From Oryza sativa Japonica Group (lineage: Eukaryota; Streptophyta; Magnoliopsida; Poales; Poaceae): DNA of 64,000 bases. The translations under genes were made by a program, and so were the position numbers. The DNA is taken from NCBI RefSeq assembly GCF_034140825.1, contig NC_089035.1:2873001-2937000 (forward strand), given 5' to 3'. Below the pieces are notes generated by a model, which was not told the DNA's origin, made no database searches, and saw only the letters and a list, made by a program, of their open reading frames with translations. Below, one piece after another: positions 23,524 to 34,985 of this stretch; the stretch's first letter is position 1; each line of letters begins with the position of its first letter.

Positions 23524-24489
23524 GTTGTTGCCTGCTTCAACCAAGCGCCGCGTACGTAAAACCCTCGCAGGATCAGATCGCTTTGTATAGTTGTTAAGTC
23601 GAGCAAATTTTCACGGAATATATGGAGCGTGAAACCGATTGGTGCACGATTGCCAACAACCGCGATCTTTCCGTATATTTGATTTTGTAATTTTCCATTA
23701 TCTCTATGTATAGTTGTATTCTGCATTATTTTAAGGAAAACGATATGATAACCATAGCGAATTCGACGGTAGATATGATAGGCAATTGCTGTGCACGCGG
23801 ATATTACGAATCTGACGATAAATCTGTAAAACCTAGTATGGTTCTAACCCGGTAATCCGGTGTAAATTTGTTCCGTTCTATGGCTCTATGCGCTTGCGGT
23901 TGATAAGATAATGGATATTATTAAATCACTGAGCTATACTCATCAGCTACTACTAGTAAATCTTGTTCCTCTTCCACTCATCCACTGTCCAATCCAATTG
24001 CCAAAGCAGCGGCCACTGCGCAACCTCGCGGCGAACTCTTCGATCGTCTCCGCCTTCTCCTCCTCCGAGCGGTGCCTGTCGAGCTCGATCTTCAGAGCCA
24101 GAGCCCACCTGATCCCGTAAAGGCCGGCGTAGATAGGGGGCGGCCCATGCCTCCCTCTACCGTGGGCCGTGAGCATGGAGAGCAATGAGGCCCGTAGGCC
24201 GACCATCGTTAGGTTAGGTGGGCTGAGACGACTGTGCGTTTGGCTGTTTGGGCCATGTGTCAGTAGTCTGACGCGACACCTTGCTAGGTGGCTGCTCGGC
24301 TCGCACATCCCAATTCGTTTGCTCTCCACGAATCCAGGTCACCAGGTTGCTGCGTCGAAGCTACACTCACATGCAACTTGCAAGTCAAACCTGTGGCAAG
24401 CTAATGCTGACAACTCTACGTTGTTGTCTTGTTGATAGGCACGTCAGATATATATTTTCTCCGACCTAAAATAACTTAACTAAAAAAGA
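23524..24489. other. Spacer with one small protein-like frame
   Basis: The 5' flank of gene B is followed by mixed sequence. A minus-strand frame at 23943-24329 includes IYAGLYGIRWALALKIELDR followed by HRSEEEKAETIEEFAARL, which has protein-like composition but matches no family I know. It could be a gene fragment or chance. Confidence 0.3.
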
Positions 24490-24656
24490 TGAAATATATT
24501 TTTTTAAGCAAAAGACGGCAGGAGCTCTGCCGGATATATTAGAAGGAGAAGCAGTTAGAGAGGTCAAGAAAGAGTAGACCACTAGGTGACATTTTCAGTT
24601 TTCATTTTCAGAGATTTACATACATAATGCTATCAACTAGAGCTAAGCACAAGCCT

Positions 24657-27600
24657 TTATGTATGGCGCAAAATCTGAATGGCATCTATATTTTCCTTTA
24701 CTAAGAAAGCTACTTGGGTGGCACTTAGTTGCTTTTGATGGAAAATTCTTCGATTGCGCTCAAGCCACACCTGCCACCAGGTTATAAGAAGTGCCCCTAT
24801 CAGTTTTCTTCTTCTCCTTCCATAAGTTGAATGTATGATTGAGGTCCACCATTCTAAAATGTTTGCATCCTGTAGTTGATTTGGGGTCTGCATGATGTCC
24901 AGCCAGCTACAAACTTGGGACCAAACCGTGTTAGTGAAACTGCACTCCTTTGCCAAATGGTTTGCGTCCTCAAAAGCATCTGTACATAAGCTGTAAATCC
25001 AATCGCATGGCCAATGTCTTAAAAGGAGGTTTTCAGCTGTGAGAATTCTTTGATGTAAAATTAACCAGCCAAAGAACCGATGCTTAGGTTCCGCTTCAGC
25101 TCTCCAAAGTGGCATAAAATTTGTGTTGGCAACTGATCCTACAAACTGCATTTCATAAGCGCTTTTTGCAGAGTATTCACCATGATTAGTCCACTTCCAC
25201 GTGATACTATCCAAAGAATTGGGGTGTAATCTGATCTCATGCAGCTTACTGCCTAGGTGCACCAGCTCATTGATCTCATTTATTGAAGTGATTGTTCTTA
25301 AGGAAGTGATCCAGTGATTATTGTGCAGCTCAAAGGCTACGCAGTTTGTTTTCCTCTTTGCTAATCTGAATAATGTCGGCGCTATGTCTTTAGGAGCGTA
25401 TCCTTGCAGCCAATTGTCTGACCAAAACTTGCATTTCTTTTCGTTTCCCAGGGAAATTTGTGTACTTGCTCTGAAGAGATTTCTGTCCATCTCATCACAT
25501 GGAATTTCCATATTGATCCAGGGTTTATTTTCCTCTTTCCATTCGTACCAGAGCCATCGAAGTCTTAAAGCCCGAGCGAATTTCTCTAAATTGAGAATTC
25601 CAAGCCCGCCCAAAGGTTTGGGCTTGCAGACGACTGTCCAATTCAAAAGACAACTGCCCCCGCTAACGTTTTCAGGATCGTCACCTTTCCAAAGGAAAGC
25701 TCGCCTAAGGCGATCGATCCTTTTGTAAAGCCATTTATTTTGCTGGAGAATTGTTAGGTGATAAATTGGGGTAGAGGAAAGAGTGTTTTTAACCAGCACC
25801 TCTCTACCTGCCGAAGTGAAGAAGCGACCTTTCCAACCAGGAATTCTCGATCCCACTTTGTCCACCAGAGGTTGAAGCTCTAATTTCCCCAATTTTCTTG
25901 TGTGCAAAGGCAGGCCCAAGTACTTACATGGGAAGTTTGAAATTCCACCTGGGAAGATGGAAAGGCAGTTATCTAGGTTGACTCCGTTACAGCTTATCGG
26001 GAAGATCTATGTTTTTTCCATGTTTGTGTGAAGTCCACTGGCATCTGCAAAGACAGAAAGAATTCCACGAAGGACTAGCATTTCTTCTCGAATGGGCTTT
26101 ATAAAAAGACCAACATCATCTACGTAGAGAGAACATCTGAAGCGCCGCTGTCTTTGCAGACTAGAGAGAAGGCCAAGATCCTCTGCTTTCTTGAATAATT
26201 TGTGCAGGGGTTCCATTGCAAGGATGAAAAGCATGGGGGAAAGGGGATCGCCCTGCCGAAGACCTCTAGCACGGTCTATTTCCTGACCTGGGATACCATT
26301 AAGAAGAACCGCAGAAGAGGAAGTACCTAGTAGGTTGGAAATCCAGTTGCACCATTTATGTCCAAAGCCAAAGATTTGAAGGACCTCTAGCAAGTATGCC
26401 CAATTAACTGTGTCGAAAGCCTTCGATATGTCAACTTTGAGGAAAAGAGTAGGCTTTTTTTTCTGAACAAACAGGACATTGTCATGTATTGCTCTTTTCC
26501 TAATGAATGCACTTTGACTTTGAGAGACTAGCTCATCTAATTTTGGTGCAAGTCTGTTTGCTAGTAATTTAGCTACTATTTTTGCAAAACTATGCATTAG
26601 ACTTATTGGCCGGAAATCCTTCGCTTTTGTTGCATCCGCCTTTTTAGGGATGAGGCAGATATGTGCCGAATTGAGTTCTTGCAGTCTTGCACATCCCATA
26701 TCTCCAAAGAAGGAAACAGCTTGTATGAGATCTGTTTTTATTATGTCCCATGCTTGTTTGAAAAAGGCTCCAATAAATCCATCTGGTCCAGGAGATTTTT
26801 CCGAAGGCAAGTCAGAGATTGCATTTTTGAGTTCTTCTTCAGTGAAGTTATCATCGAGATCTGAGAGATCAAGCGTAGGGAGATTGAGAGCAGCCAAGTT
26901 TAATCTCTGATTTCTGAGAGCAAAGGCTCCTAATTTTTGTGTGAAGTAACGCTTCAATTCTTCCTGCTTTTGATCTTTAGTTACAGCAAAGCCATCTGGA
27001 GTTCGAAGGATCTGTATGTGATTTTTTCTCTTTCTACCATTTGCTTTGATTTGGAAGAATTTAGAGTTAACGTCTCCATGCTTTAACCAAGTGATCCTGG
27101 CTCTTTGCCTTAGTCGTATTCTCTCTAAAGCTGCCAGTCCAAGCACCCTTGATTTTAAGAGTTTCCGGAGGCACTGTTCTTCCTCCGATAATACTCTATC
27201 CTCTTGAGCAACATCCAGTTGAAAGACTACTTCATTTGCAATTGCCAATTGCAATCTTATATCTCCTATTCTGGTTGATTTCCATCTTCTAAGATCTCTT
27301 GCAAGCCTTTTTAATTTTAAATGGAGTCGCACGAAAGGATTGGTAGTCTGTAGTGGCCTATTCCAGGACTCTGCAGTTACTTGCCGGAAATCTGGGAGCT
27401 TGAGCCAATAAGATTCAAAGCGGAAGGAATTATTTTGTTCTCTTTCCATACAGCCAGTTATGAATAAAGGGGCATGGTTAGAGCAGGACGAAGAGAGTGC
27501 AGACATGTGCGCAGAGTCAAAGAGGACATCCCAATCAGGACAACAGAAAGCACGATCAATTTTTGTTTGGGTTGGGTTAGCACACTCCTGTGTCCAAGTG

Positions 27601-28166
27601 AATTTTCTCCCTGAAAGGTGAAGTTCTTTTATCCCCAACCTGTCCAGAGTACCTTTGAAACGCTGCATCATTCCCCTGTTTAGCCTACTATTGTTCTTAT
27701 CTGAGGTTTTGTAGATTAGGTTGAAATCTCCAATTAAAAGCCAAGGAAGGGAAACCATCTGTTCAACTTCCTGGAGTTCAGCAAGGAATTCAATTTTCTG
27801 AGCATCTTGTTGTGGCCCATAAACTACAGTTAAGGACCATCTAGCATTATCGTTTTTCATGGTTACTGTTGCTGTGAGGCTAAACTGCTTCTGAACAACA
27901 TTGGAGAGGCTGAAAAAATTGTCATTGCAGGCAAGCAGAATACCCCCTCTAGTGCCATCAGCAGGGAGATAGGCAAAATCATTTCTGAAACGATTACCCA
28001 AAATGTGTAGAACATCAACATCAGTGATTTCATTCATCTTTGTCTCCTGAAGACAGACTATTGTTGCATTCATTTGTTCTACCAAAAGCTTAACACTTCC
28101 TTTTCTAGCTTGGTTGTTCAAGCCTCTAACATTCCAGTTTAGAATGAAACAGTCTAGCTGCGACAT
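24657..28166 (-). pseudogene. LINE ORF2: AP endonuclease and reverse transcriptase, one in-frame stop
   Basis: From ATG 28166 the frame holds an AP-type endonuclease (ILNWNVRGLNNQARKGS, CLQETKM, LLIGDFNLI), a reverse transcriptase (SEKSPGPDGF, FRPISLMHS, LKVDISKAFDTVNW, GLRQGDPLSP, and YVDD in place of the usual YADD), and a C-terminal zf-RVT region (SAKSAYEMQF, WLERNRRIF). A single TAG at 26009-26007 interrupts it, and the same frame continues to 24657 with KYLGLPLHTRKL. Without that stop it would be about 1170 codons. The enzyme would nick target DNA and copy the LINE RNA in place. Confidence 0.92.
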
Positions 28167-28370
28167 AAACAAAAGACACAACAGCTGAGGGGGCCTTGTA
28201 TGCGATGGTTGGGATGGAGCTCAGCTGACGACCTCTGAAACACAGCCAGGAAGATTGGCAGAAACACGAAGAGGTGCGCATTTGCAATACAGAGAACAAG
28301 GACAGTATTCTTCTACTTAAGCAGCCTAACATCATCATCACGTAGGGCAACTTTTGACGCGACAACTGCT

Positions 28371-31128
28371 TCAAATCGGCACCATAGAGGCCGCCTTCTT
28401 AGCGCGCAGACGAACTCCTTTGCAGCCTCCGTTTTCCACCAGGGTCGTGATTGTCTTCATGTCTGCTGGGGAGAGCGGCTTCTTGTAATGCTGCAAATAG
28501 AGTTTCTTAATTTGATCACTTAAAAGCTTGTTATCATCAAGAACACCAAATTGCTTTGCAAGAATTTCTTGTGCAATTAATTCAAGCTTTGTACTGCGTC
28601 TGACTTTCAGTGCCAATCTTGCACTATGCCTTTGAATAGGAGTGGTCACCTTATTGCGGCAGGGTCGACGCAGCTTTGTTCCTGGCGCAGACAGCAGTGG
28701 CTGCTGAATGGGCGTGGTCACCTCTGCTAGGAATGTCTCCACATCATGCTGGGCCTCATCCACTAAGTTCTCTTGTGGTTCTGCAGCAGATGAAAGAACA
28801 AAAACAGGGGAAGCAGGGCGTGGCAGAGTAGTGTCAGGGGAATAAATTGAACCTCCCACCATAGCCTCATGCAGCATAGGATCTAGGTGCCTTTTAAGCA
28901 TGAGCAACGCCCCTTGCTCCTGTGACACAGGCAATATGTCAGGTGAGAGAGGTTCGAGAGGAGGAGAAGCAACTGCAGAGCAATGCCCATTTTCAGGGCT
29001 GCTATCTCTTGAATGGCTGAAAGGTTTGCAGGGGGAGGAAACCTTGTCTGCTGGAGCAGGGTCAGAGAGATGCGGAGGTGTCGCCGATTGACGCCTGATT
29101 CTTGTTTCTCCAGGTTTGACCGACCTGGACAGATGTCGGCTTCTACTTCTATTGATGTCAGCAGCTCGTTCTCTCTGTCTTCCCCTTGTCTCTTGATTGT
29201 ATGAACTCCGGTTGTCAAGACCAGGCTCTCTGCTTTTGCTTGACGAACGACCGCCTAAGCGGTTCCAAAGAGAGCGACTTCTATGCCTCCTTCTTGAACG
29301 CTGCTCGTGGTCGTCTTCATCATCAGACCTTCTCTCCGGCGCCGGAAGGGTTCTGCAGGCTTGAATTGGGTGAGCCATCGACCTCATCCGGGTGACATCA
29401 TCAGGCACTCCATAGTGCCACATGAAGACCCGACCCTGTCGAGAGAAGAGGTCCTGGACAGTGTCTATGTGAATGATGACCGGATAAGTGAGGCCTTTCT
29501 TTGTATCAGTTGGAGCCGGCTGGGATGGCTCCAGGTCAGGAAAAGGGATCTCAGTAGCCCTTGCTTCTCTATCTGGCCTTGTGATTGTGAACTGGGTGGC
29601 CTTTGGGATGGTGCTCAAGTCTAAGCTCCAAATCCAAAGATCAAAAGTACGGTTGAAGTTCCGGCGACGGGAGTATTCTTCTATGTAGTGCACTGAGCTT
29701 TTGCAGCCTATGAGCTTTGCCGCCATGTCTTCTGATCTTGCATGCATCGGGATACCTTCAATGCAGACTCGGGCGTGGTAGCGAATGTCAACAACTTCAG
29801 CATTTCGCCTTTCATTCCAAGGATTGAAATGATACACTCTTCCGCTTCGGGTCACCAATCTTGGTTCTTGCAGAACCTCCTCACGATCGCTATGATTAAC
29901 GAAAGTGAGGAAGAAATCTTCTGGATGGAATTTTGTGATCTGAATGTCGGAACGATGGATGTAGAAAGCCGAGCGGATGTCATCGGCAAAGGTGCCGATT
30001 TCCACCTTCTGGCCCTCATCTGACCAAGCCACCACTGATCTTGCCGTGAAGAGTTGCTTCAATCTTTCATCTCGCTTGTCACCGCCACCATGCAGCTACC
30101 AAAATCTGGTCGAGAGACCAGACCACTGGGGACTGAAGCCATGGAGGTCGGGGCAGTGGAGGTGGTGAGGGGGGGGGGGGGGGGGGGGAAGGCTGAGGAG
30201 GAGAGCAGTGGTGGTGAAGGTGGGTGCGAAAGAGGTGGTGAAAGCTGCTCTGATTGCTGGAATTTATAGCGACACTCTCTGCAGGCTGAAGAGAGATGGC
30301 CGAATCTTTTGCAAACCCAACAACGAAGCGGATCCCTGCAATCTGCCACTTTATGGCCTGGTTGAAGGCAACGATAGCATTTACCTTCTGTGTGTTTGAG
30401 AAATCTCAGCTTCCTTGCAGCCATAATCTCTTGGTTGTTGGAGGAATTGAATGGGGATTTCTTCCTCCACCAGAACTTTTGCTTGACTTCCTGCCATGAA
30501 TGCTCTTGCTGTGCCTGGGAAGGAACGCTGCTTTGGGAATGGAAGGCATGGTTATTGCGCCTTGTCAAATCAACAACCTTACTGCTGCTCAGAACTCTTG
30601 AAGTCGGAGGAGGTCGGCCAAGGATTGAGGGATTAAGACGACTTGCAATCGGTAGGCGCCGAGCTACTGGTGGGAATCCATCTTGTCTCACAACACCAGA
30701 GTAAAGAGGCCGGGAAGATGCACGATCTTTGGGGGCGGGGGGGGGGGGGGGGAAGAAATCTGCTTGAAGATCTGCTTGGGGATTTTCTGGACTGGATGCA
30801 GATTTGAAATCGACTCCGGGAGAGAGCCAGTCTCCTTACCTCGAGCTGTGCCCAAAGAAAGGGCTGGTGGTTGGATGTCAGATCCATGGAGGATCTCTTC
30901 TCTATCTTCAGAGGGGATAGGATCTAAGCAGCTTTCTTCAATGAGCTCTCCCTCCTCTAACGGACAGGAGGAGCTTTGAATGGTTGGGAAAAGACCTGGC
31001 GAGGAGTGGCTGGTGGGGAAGCATTCAAGAACTGGGGAAGAGATATGGAGTGGAGGATCTACTGGGTGGGAGGAGCGCGGCGCCGGGCGCCGCCGCGGGT
31101 GGGTGTCGGGGCTGGGGGAGAAGGCCAT
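28371..31128 (-). pseudogene. LINE ORF1 (nucleic-acid-binding, CCHC), frame-shifted
   Basis: Three overlapping frames follow one another: 31128-30688, then to 30059, then to 28371. The first is Ser/Pro-rich. The second carries two zinc knuckles (CYRCLQPGHKVADC and CWVCKRFGHLSSAC). The third has a DUF4283-like region (FFLTFVNHSDREEVLQEPRL) and a basic, Arg/Ser-rich linker. The first shift coincides with a 16-base C run on the coding strand (G at 30737-30752), because the protein-like sense resumes in the next frame straight after it. A 20-base run (30169-30188) lies near the second shift. ORF1 proteins of this family coat the LINE RNA. Confidence 0.85.
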
Positions 31129-31164
31129 CAGTCGAGGAAGCGATTCAATCAGTTGAAATATATT

Positions 31165-32010
31165 ATAGGGAAATTATTTTATATGGTACCTAGGTTTGAT
31201 ATCTAGGTGTATGCATGAAGTTTAAACAGTTATATAAAAATTCATAAGATTTGTTAAGATATATTATAACAATATAAGATATTTACACACATGCATGCAA
31301 ATCTAAATTCGATCTATACATAAAGAAAAAAAATATTTGTGTGCTATGTGTACTATTCACCGTCTGAATTTATTGTTTCTGTTTTGCTAGATCTAGATGC
31401 TTTGCATGTTTGTTTATAGTTTTATATGATCCCAATTGATGTTACTTATTTTTTATTTGTTATAACTATTTAATGGTGGGTGTAAAAAAAATTGTGTCCA
31501 TATATCATAGTACAAAGAATATTATATTAGGATATATTTCATCCTCCGAATTATATCCTTTCCTCTCTTGATGGGTTATTAATTGATTCTCTCCTGATTT
31601 TATTCTATAAATACTCCCTCTATTTTATAAAAAATCAACCAAGTTCTAGATGTGACATATTTTTAATACTGGCTATATTCGGCTGTCATTATTTTCACTG
31701 TGGTGCAGCCAACAAACACAGTATATTGTTTCTCGGCTGTGACAGTGCGGCGGTACAAAACAGCCGACCCACTATGAATCTGGATATATCTTTATCCAGA
31801 TTCGTTGTAAGATTAGATAGACATCGAGCCGATGCGCTCGTGTTCCGTGATTAATCTGATTATATATCGTATTGAGCTATACACGCTTTCAATGCACACT
31901 CACCGAAGTCAACGACCTTCGCTGCTTAAAGGCACCGCAAATGCACATACCATTTCCGTCCATTCATCACACACAACCAGACTCCGATCGACCTCGTCTC
32001 GTCGAGCGCC
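31165..32010. other. Spacer with decayed MITEs, upstream of the carboxylesterase
   Basis: AT-rich. CTCCCTCTATTTTATAAAAA at 31616 and AATCTGGATATATC...ATCCAGATTCG near 31786 look like halves of an old palindromic MITE parted by a block with GGCTATATTCGGCTG and GGCTGTGACAG strings. No coding frame is credible. Confidence 0.4.
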
Positions 32011-33033
32011 AAGTCCGGCTCCGGCGACGCAGCGCCGCCGCCACACGTCGTGGAGGACTTCTTCGGCGTCATCCAGCTCCTCAGCGACGGCTCCGTCGTG
32101 CGCGCCGACGACGCCGCCCTCCTCGCCATGCCCGAACTCCAGGACGTCCCCGGCGTTCAGTGGAAGGACGCCGTGTACGACGCCACGCACGGCCTCAGGG
32201 TGCGCGTATTCAAGCTGGCCGCCGCCGCCGCCGGTGACGATGGAGGTAAGCTCCCCGTGCTCGTCTACTTCCACGGCGGTGGCTACTGCATCGGCGCCCT
32301 CGACCAGTCCCCCTTCCACACCTTCTGCCTCCGCGCCGCCGACGAGCTCCCCGCCGTCGTGCTCTCCGTCCAGTACCGCCTCGCCCCGGAACACCGTCTC
32401 CCCACGGCCATCGACGACGGCGCAGCTTTCTTCTCCTGGCTGCGCGGCGCCGGCAGTGCGGATCCATGGCTCGCGGAGTCGGCCGAACTCGCGCGGACGT
32501 TCATCTCCGGCGTGTCGGCCGGCGCCAACCTGGCCCACCACGTCGCCGTCCGCGTCGCCTCGGGGCGCCAACCCGTGGTTGACGACGTCGACCCGGTGGT
32601 GCGCGTCGCCGGGTACGTCCTCCTCGACGCGTTCTTCGGCGGGGTGGAGCGCACGGCGGCGGAGGCCAACCCACCGGCCGACGTGTCCCTGCTGACCGTC
32701 GAGATGGCCGACCAGTTCTGGCGCCTGGCGCTGCCGGCGGGGGCGACCAGGGACCACCCGGTGGCGAACCCGTTCGGCCCGGAGAGCCCCAGCCTGGAGG
32801 CGGTGGCGCTGCCGCCGGCGCTCGTCGTGGCGTCCGGCGGCGACGTGCTCTACGACCGCGTGGTGGGCTACGCGGCGAGGTTGAAGGAGATGGGCAAGGC
32901 GGTGGAGCTCGTCGAGTTCGAGGGAGCGCAGCATGGCTTCTCGGTGATACAACCATGGAGCCCAGAAACCAGCGAGGTCATCCAAGTCCTGAAGCGATTT
33001 GTTCACAAGGCGATACGCCCAGCTGAGGGTTGA
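32011..33033 (+). CDS. GID1-like alpha/beta hydrolase (carboxylesterase), start codon lost or displaced
   Basis: An intronless class of plant carboxylesterase related to hormone-sensitive lipase and GID1. It shows the oxyanion motif HGGGYCIG, the nucleophile elbow GVSAGAN, and later VASGGDVLYDR and GAQHGF, which supply the likely catalytic Asp and His. The His is retained, whereas GID1 gibberellin receptors have lost it, so an enzyme is more likely than a receptor. Family-like sequence (PHVVEDFFGVIQLLSDGSVV) begins before any in-frame ATG. The frame opens after a TAA at 31927, and the codon where relatives would have ATG (32011, followed by SGSGDAAPPP) reads AAG. The first in-frame ATG is 32128, giving 301 aa. 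GTG at 32050 is the other candidate start. Confidence 0.85.
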   Translation, partial: KSGSGDAAPPPHVVEDFFGVIQLLSDGSVVRADDAALLAMPELQDVPGVQWKDAVYDATHGLRVRVFKLAAAAAGDDGGKLPVLVYFHGGGYCIGALDQSPFHTFCLRAADELPAVVLSVQYRLAPEHRLPTAIDDGAAFFSWLRGAGSADPWLAESAELARTFISGVSAGANLAHHVAVRVASGRQPVVDDVDPVVRVAGYVLLDAFFGGVERTAAEANPPADVSLLTVEMADQFWRLALPAGATRDHPVANPFGPESPSLEAVALPPALVVASGGDVLYDRVVGYAARLKEMGKAVELVEFEGAQHGFSVIQPWSPETSEVIQVLKRFVHKAIRPAEG

Positions 33034-33804
33034 AAAGGACAAGGCAAAATTGAGTGGGATACTTTCAATTTCAACATTTGTGTTTTGTTTGGGTTATAAA
33101 AGTGTTTGTTAAATATCCATTATCTAAAAATAAAAAATATAAAAGTGTTTGTTTAAGACTACGGTGTGCACGGTTGCCTTGTTCACTTCTCCAAGTTATT
33201 TTCTTGTTTGAATGGGGATGGTTTGAACATTTCATCCAATTTCCTTTTTATTGTGCTTATATAGCTGGGTGGACCTCATATCCAGGAATACTTTTTCCGG
33301 CAGAAAGTAGCCATTGAATGCCTCTCTGTGTGTAACAGATGTCCTGAATCCTGATAGCATTTTTGTGTATGACTGTATGGTACTAGTTTCATCGTTTGAC
33401 CTAATAAGTTTTAAAACAATTTATTAATTAGAAAAAAAATTGTCTTTCATATATATGTGCATGTGAAAAATGATAAAAAGCCTCAAAATCTATTCTAAAT
33501 TCACTTTAAAATTCAAATTTTGATTGCGGCTAATAACCAATAACAAACAATGTGGTTTTAGTATTGTTTAGGACATCCATTTTACATGCGACAATATTTT
33601 AGTAATTCGCTACAATTTTCTTTCTTTTTTCGAGACATCTATTTTTTCAAACTGCTAGGTATAAAATCACTTAAATTTGAAGTTTGGATTAGTTATGGCA
33701 ATGTATGCGATAAGATTAGCTCAAGCCTGTTGGTGTAGCACAGTTACACCCCTTCATAATCCATTAGCTAGATTGAACTTGCGAAACAATAATATGTACA
33801 CCTT
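33034..33804. other. 3' flank of the carboxylesterase, AT-rich
   Basis: The likely 3'UTR is followed by AT-rich sequence with no coding frame that resembles a protein family. Confidence 0.4.
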
Positions 33805-33935
33805 GATGCTTGGTCCATTTGGAACGAAAGGAACAACCGTGTATTCAACAATTGCATACGGTTATGGCCTAAGGTTGTTGGTTTTGTTGCAGCCATGGTG
33901 CAAGAAACCACCCTTTGGCGGCATGCCCATCCCTT
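33805..33935 (+). mobile_element. Short LINE ORF2 C-terminal relic
   Basis: The plus frame from 33805 reads DAWSIWNERNNRVFNNCIRL and goes on WPKVVGFVAAMVQETTLWRHA, typical of the extreme C-terminus of plant LINE ORF2 (compare WLERNRRIF in the copies at 5.6 and 24.8 kb). No tail or target duplication was found, and the limits are those of the recognisable protein only. Confidence 0.7.
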
Positions 33936-34126
33936 GTCGCTCACACTCCCTCAGGGTAGTATACTCGGTCGCTAGGTCGTCACATTGTTAGCGAGAGAAT
34001 AGCCTCAAGTATTTTTTTTAACCAAGGGCACGCGTAGGACACTAGCTTGCTTGTGTGGGTAAGCAGAGTCCAACACCCAGTTATTCAAGAGACATGTAGA
34101 TCGATCTAGCCTTCAAGCTTGCCTAC

Positions 34127-34985
34127 CTAGGAAGCAGGCTTCAGGCCAATGAAAACGTCAGTCAGGACAGTCTTGGATTGCAGGGAAGCCTTAAGAATCG
34201 CCAGACCCTGCAGAGAATCAACAAATACATGCATACCGCCTAAAACCAACTGATATTAAGTTCCAACAATCAAGTAGAGTCATGTGTACGGTTACGAATG
34301 TAATCACCTCAGTGTAGCCGAGCTGCACGGTCTTCTCCTTGAGCGCGCCCAAGTCCTTGACCGCGAACCTGTTGAGCAGCGTGATGCTGGAGATGGACGA
34401 CATGGGCGCCACGGTGAGATCGTCCATCACCGTGTACGTCACGATGCCCTGCACGAACCCTCCTCCTTTCGCCCCTTCGGCGGCGGCGTTCTGCGTGTTC
34501 TGATCTTGGCCGCCGGCAACATAGGTGCATGCCGTTGCCATCTGGTTGCCGCAGTTAGGACACTTCGTGCCGCTCGCGTTCGTCACGAAGCTTCTGCAGG
34601 CGTTGCTGCTGTAGCTGCATCTGAAGAAGCTCTTGCTTGACTGCGCAGAAGACGGCGCCGGCAAGCGGAGGACGGAGGTGTTGGAGCTGGCCGCCGGCGA
34701 GAGCACGACGGGGCTGAGCAGCGAGTCCTTGGCGGTGTCGGCCTGGACGAAGGCGTCGTCGAGCTTCTCGAAACTGGCGTAGAGGTTGCCGACGCAGCCG
34801 ACCATGGAGCCCTTCCCGAGCAGCTTGATGCCCGAGGCGATCGGCAGCGCGAGGAGGGAGAGGAGGAAGTCGACGACGTCCTTGCGTGCCTCGGCGTACA
34901 GCACGCGCTGCGCCTTGGTGTCGATCAGGAGTGTCATGCTCATCAGATCGCTACTTGCCTTTTGGCTGGTTGTTTCAGAAGCCAT
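34127..34985 (-). CDS. DUF674 family protein, gene C
   Basis: Exon 1 is 34985-34308 and exon 2 is 34207-34127, giving 252 aa. The donor follows GAG and the acceptor reads TCTGCAG. Signature strings are MTLLIDTKAQRVLYAEARKD, GSMVGCVGNLYASFEKLDDA, a Cys cluster (FFRCSYSSNAC...CPNCGNQM), YTVMDDLTVAPMSS and LGALKEKTVQLGYTE. Exon 2 encodes GLAILKASLQSKTVLTDVF followed by IGLKPAS. It is closest to gene A (shared LLSPVVLSPAASSNTSVLRL) although on the other strand. Its 5' flank is similar to that of gene F, including a TGTAAATTCC string where F has TATAAATTC. Confidence 0.92.

Larger units (their letters stand above)
24501..31153 (-). mobile_element. Nearly full-length L1-type LINE
   Basis: The element lies on the minus strand. 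TGAAATATATT is duplicated at 24490-24500 and 31154-31164, an 11-bp target-site duplication. The 3' end has a poly(A) run (poly-T at 24499-24505) preceded by a hairpin-like GGCAGAGCTCCTGCCGTC (24531-24514), the same 3' end as the truncated copy at 5.2-5.9 kb. Order from the 5' end: ORF1 (31128-28371), a short spacer, ORF2 with endonuclease, reverse transcriptase and zf-RVT (28166-24657), then the 3'UTR. ORF1 is split over three frames and ORF2 has one in-frame stop, so the copy is probably inactive though young-looking. Confidence 0.93.

Noticed and set aside
22813-23559. 248-codon plus-strand frame opposite DUF674 gene B
   Set aside because: Antisense shadow, rich in Arg and lacking family features; gene B exon structure accounts for the region.
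31832-32695. 287-codon plus frame overlapping the carboxylesterase
   Set aside because: Ser/Pro/Thr low complexity out of frame with the hydrolase motifs.
31909-33042. 377-codon minus frame opposite the carboxylesterase
   Set aside because: Antisense shadow of a GC-rich coding region.
33677-33991. 104-codon plus frame
   Set aside because: The neighbouring frame holds a LINE C-terminus; this one is its shadow.
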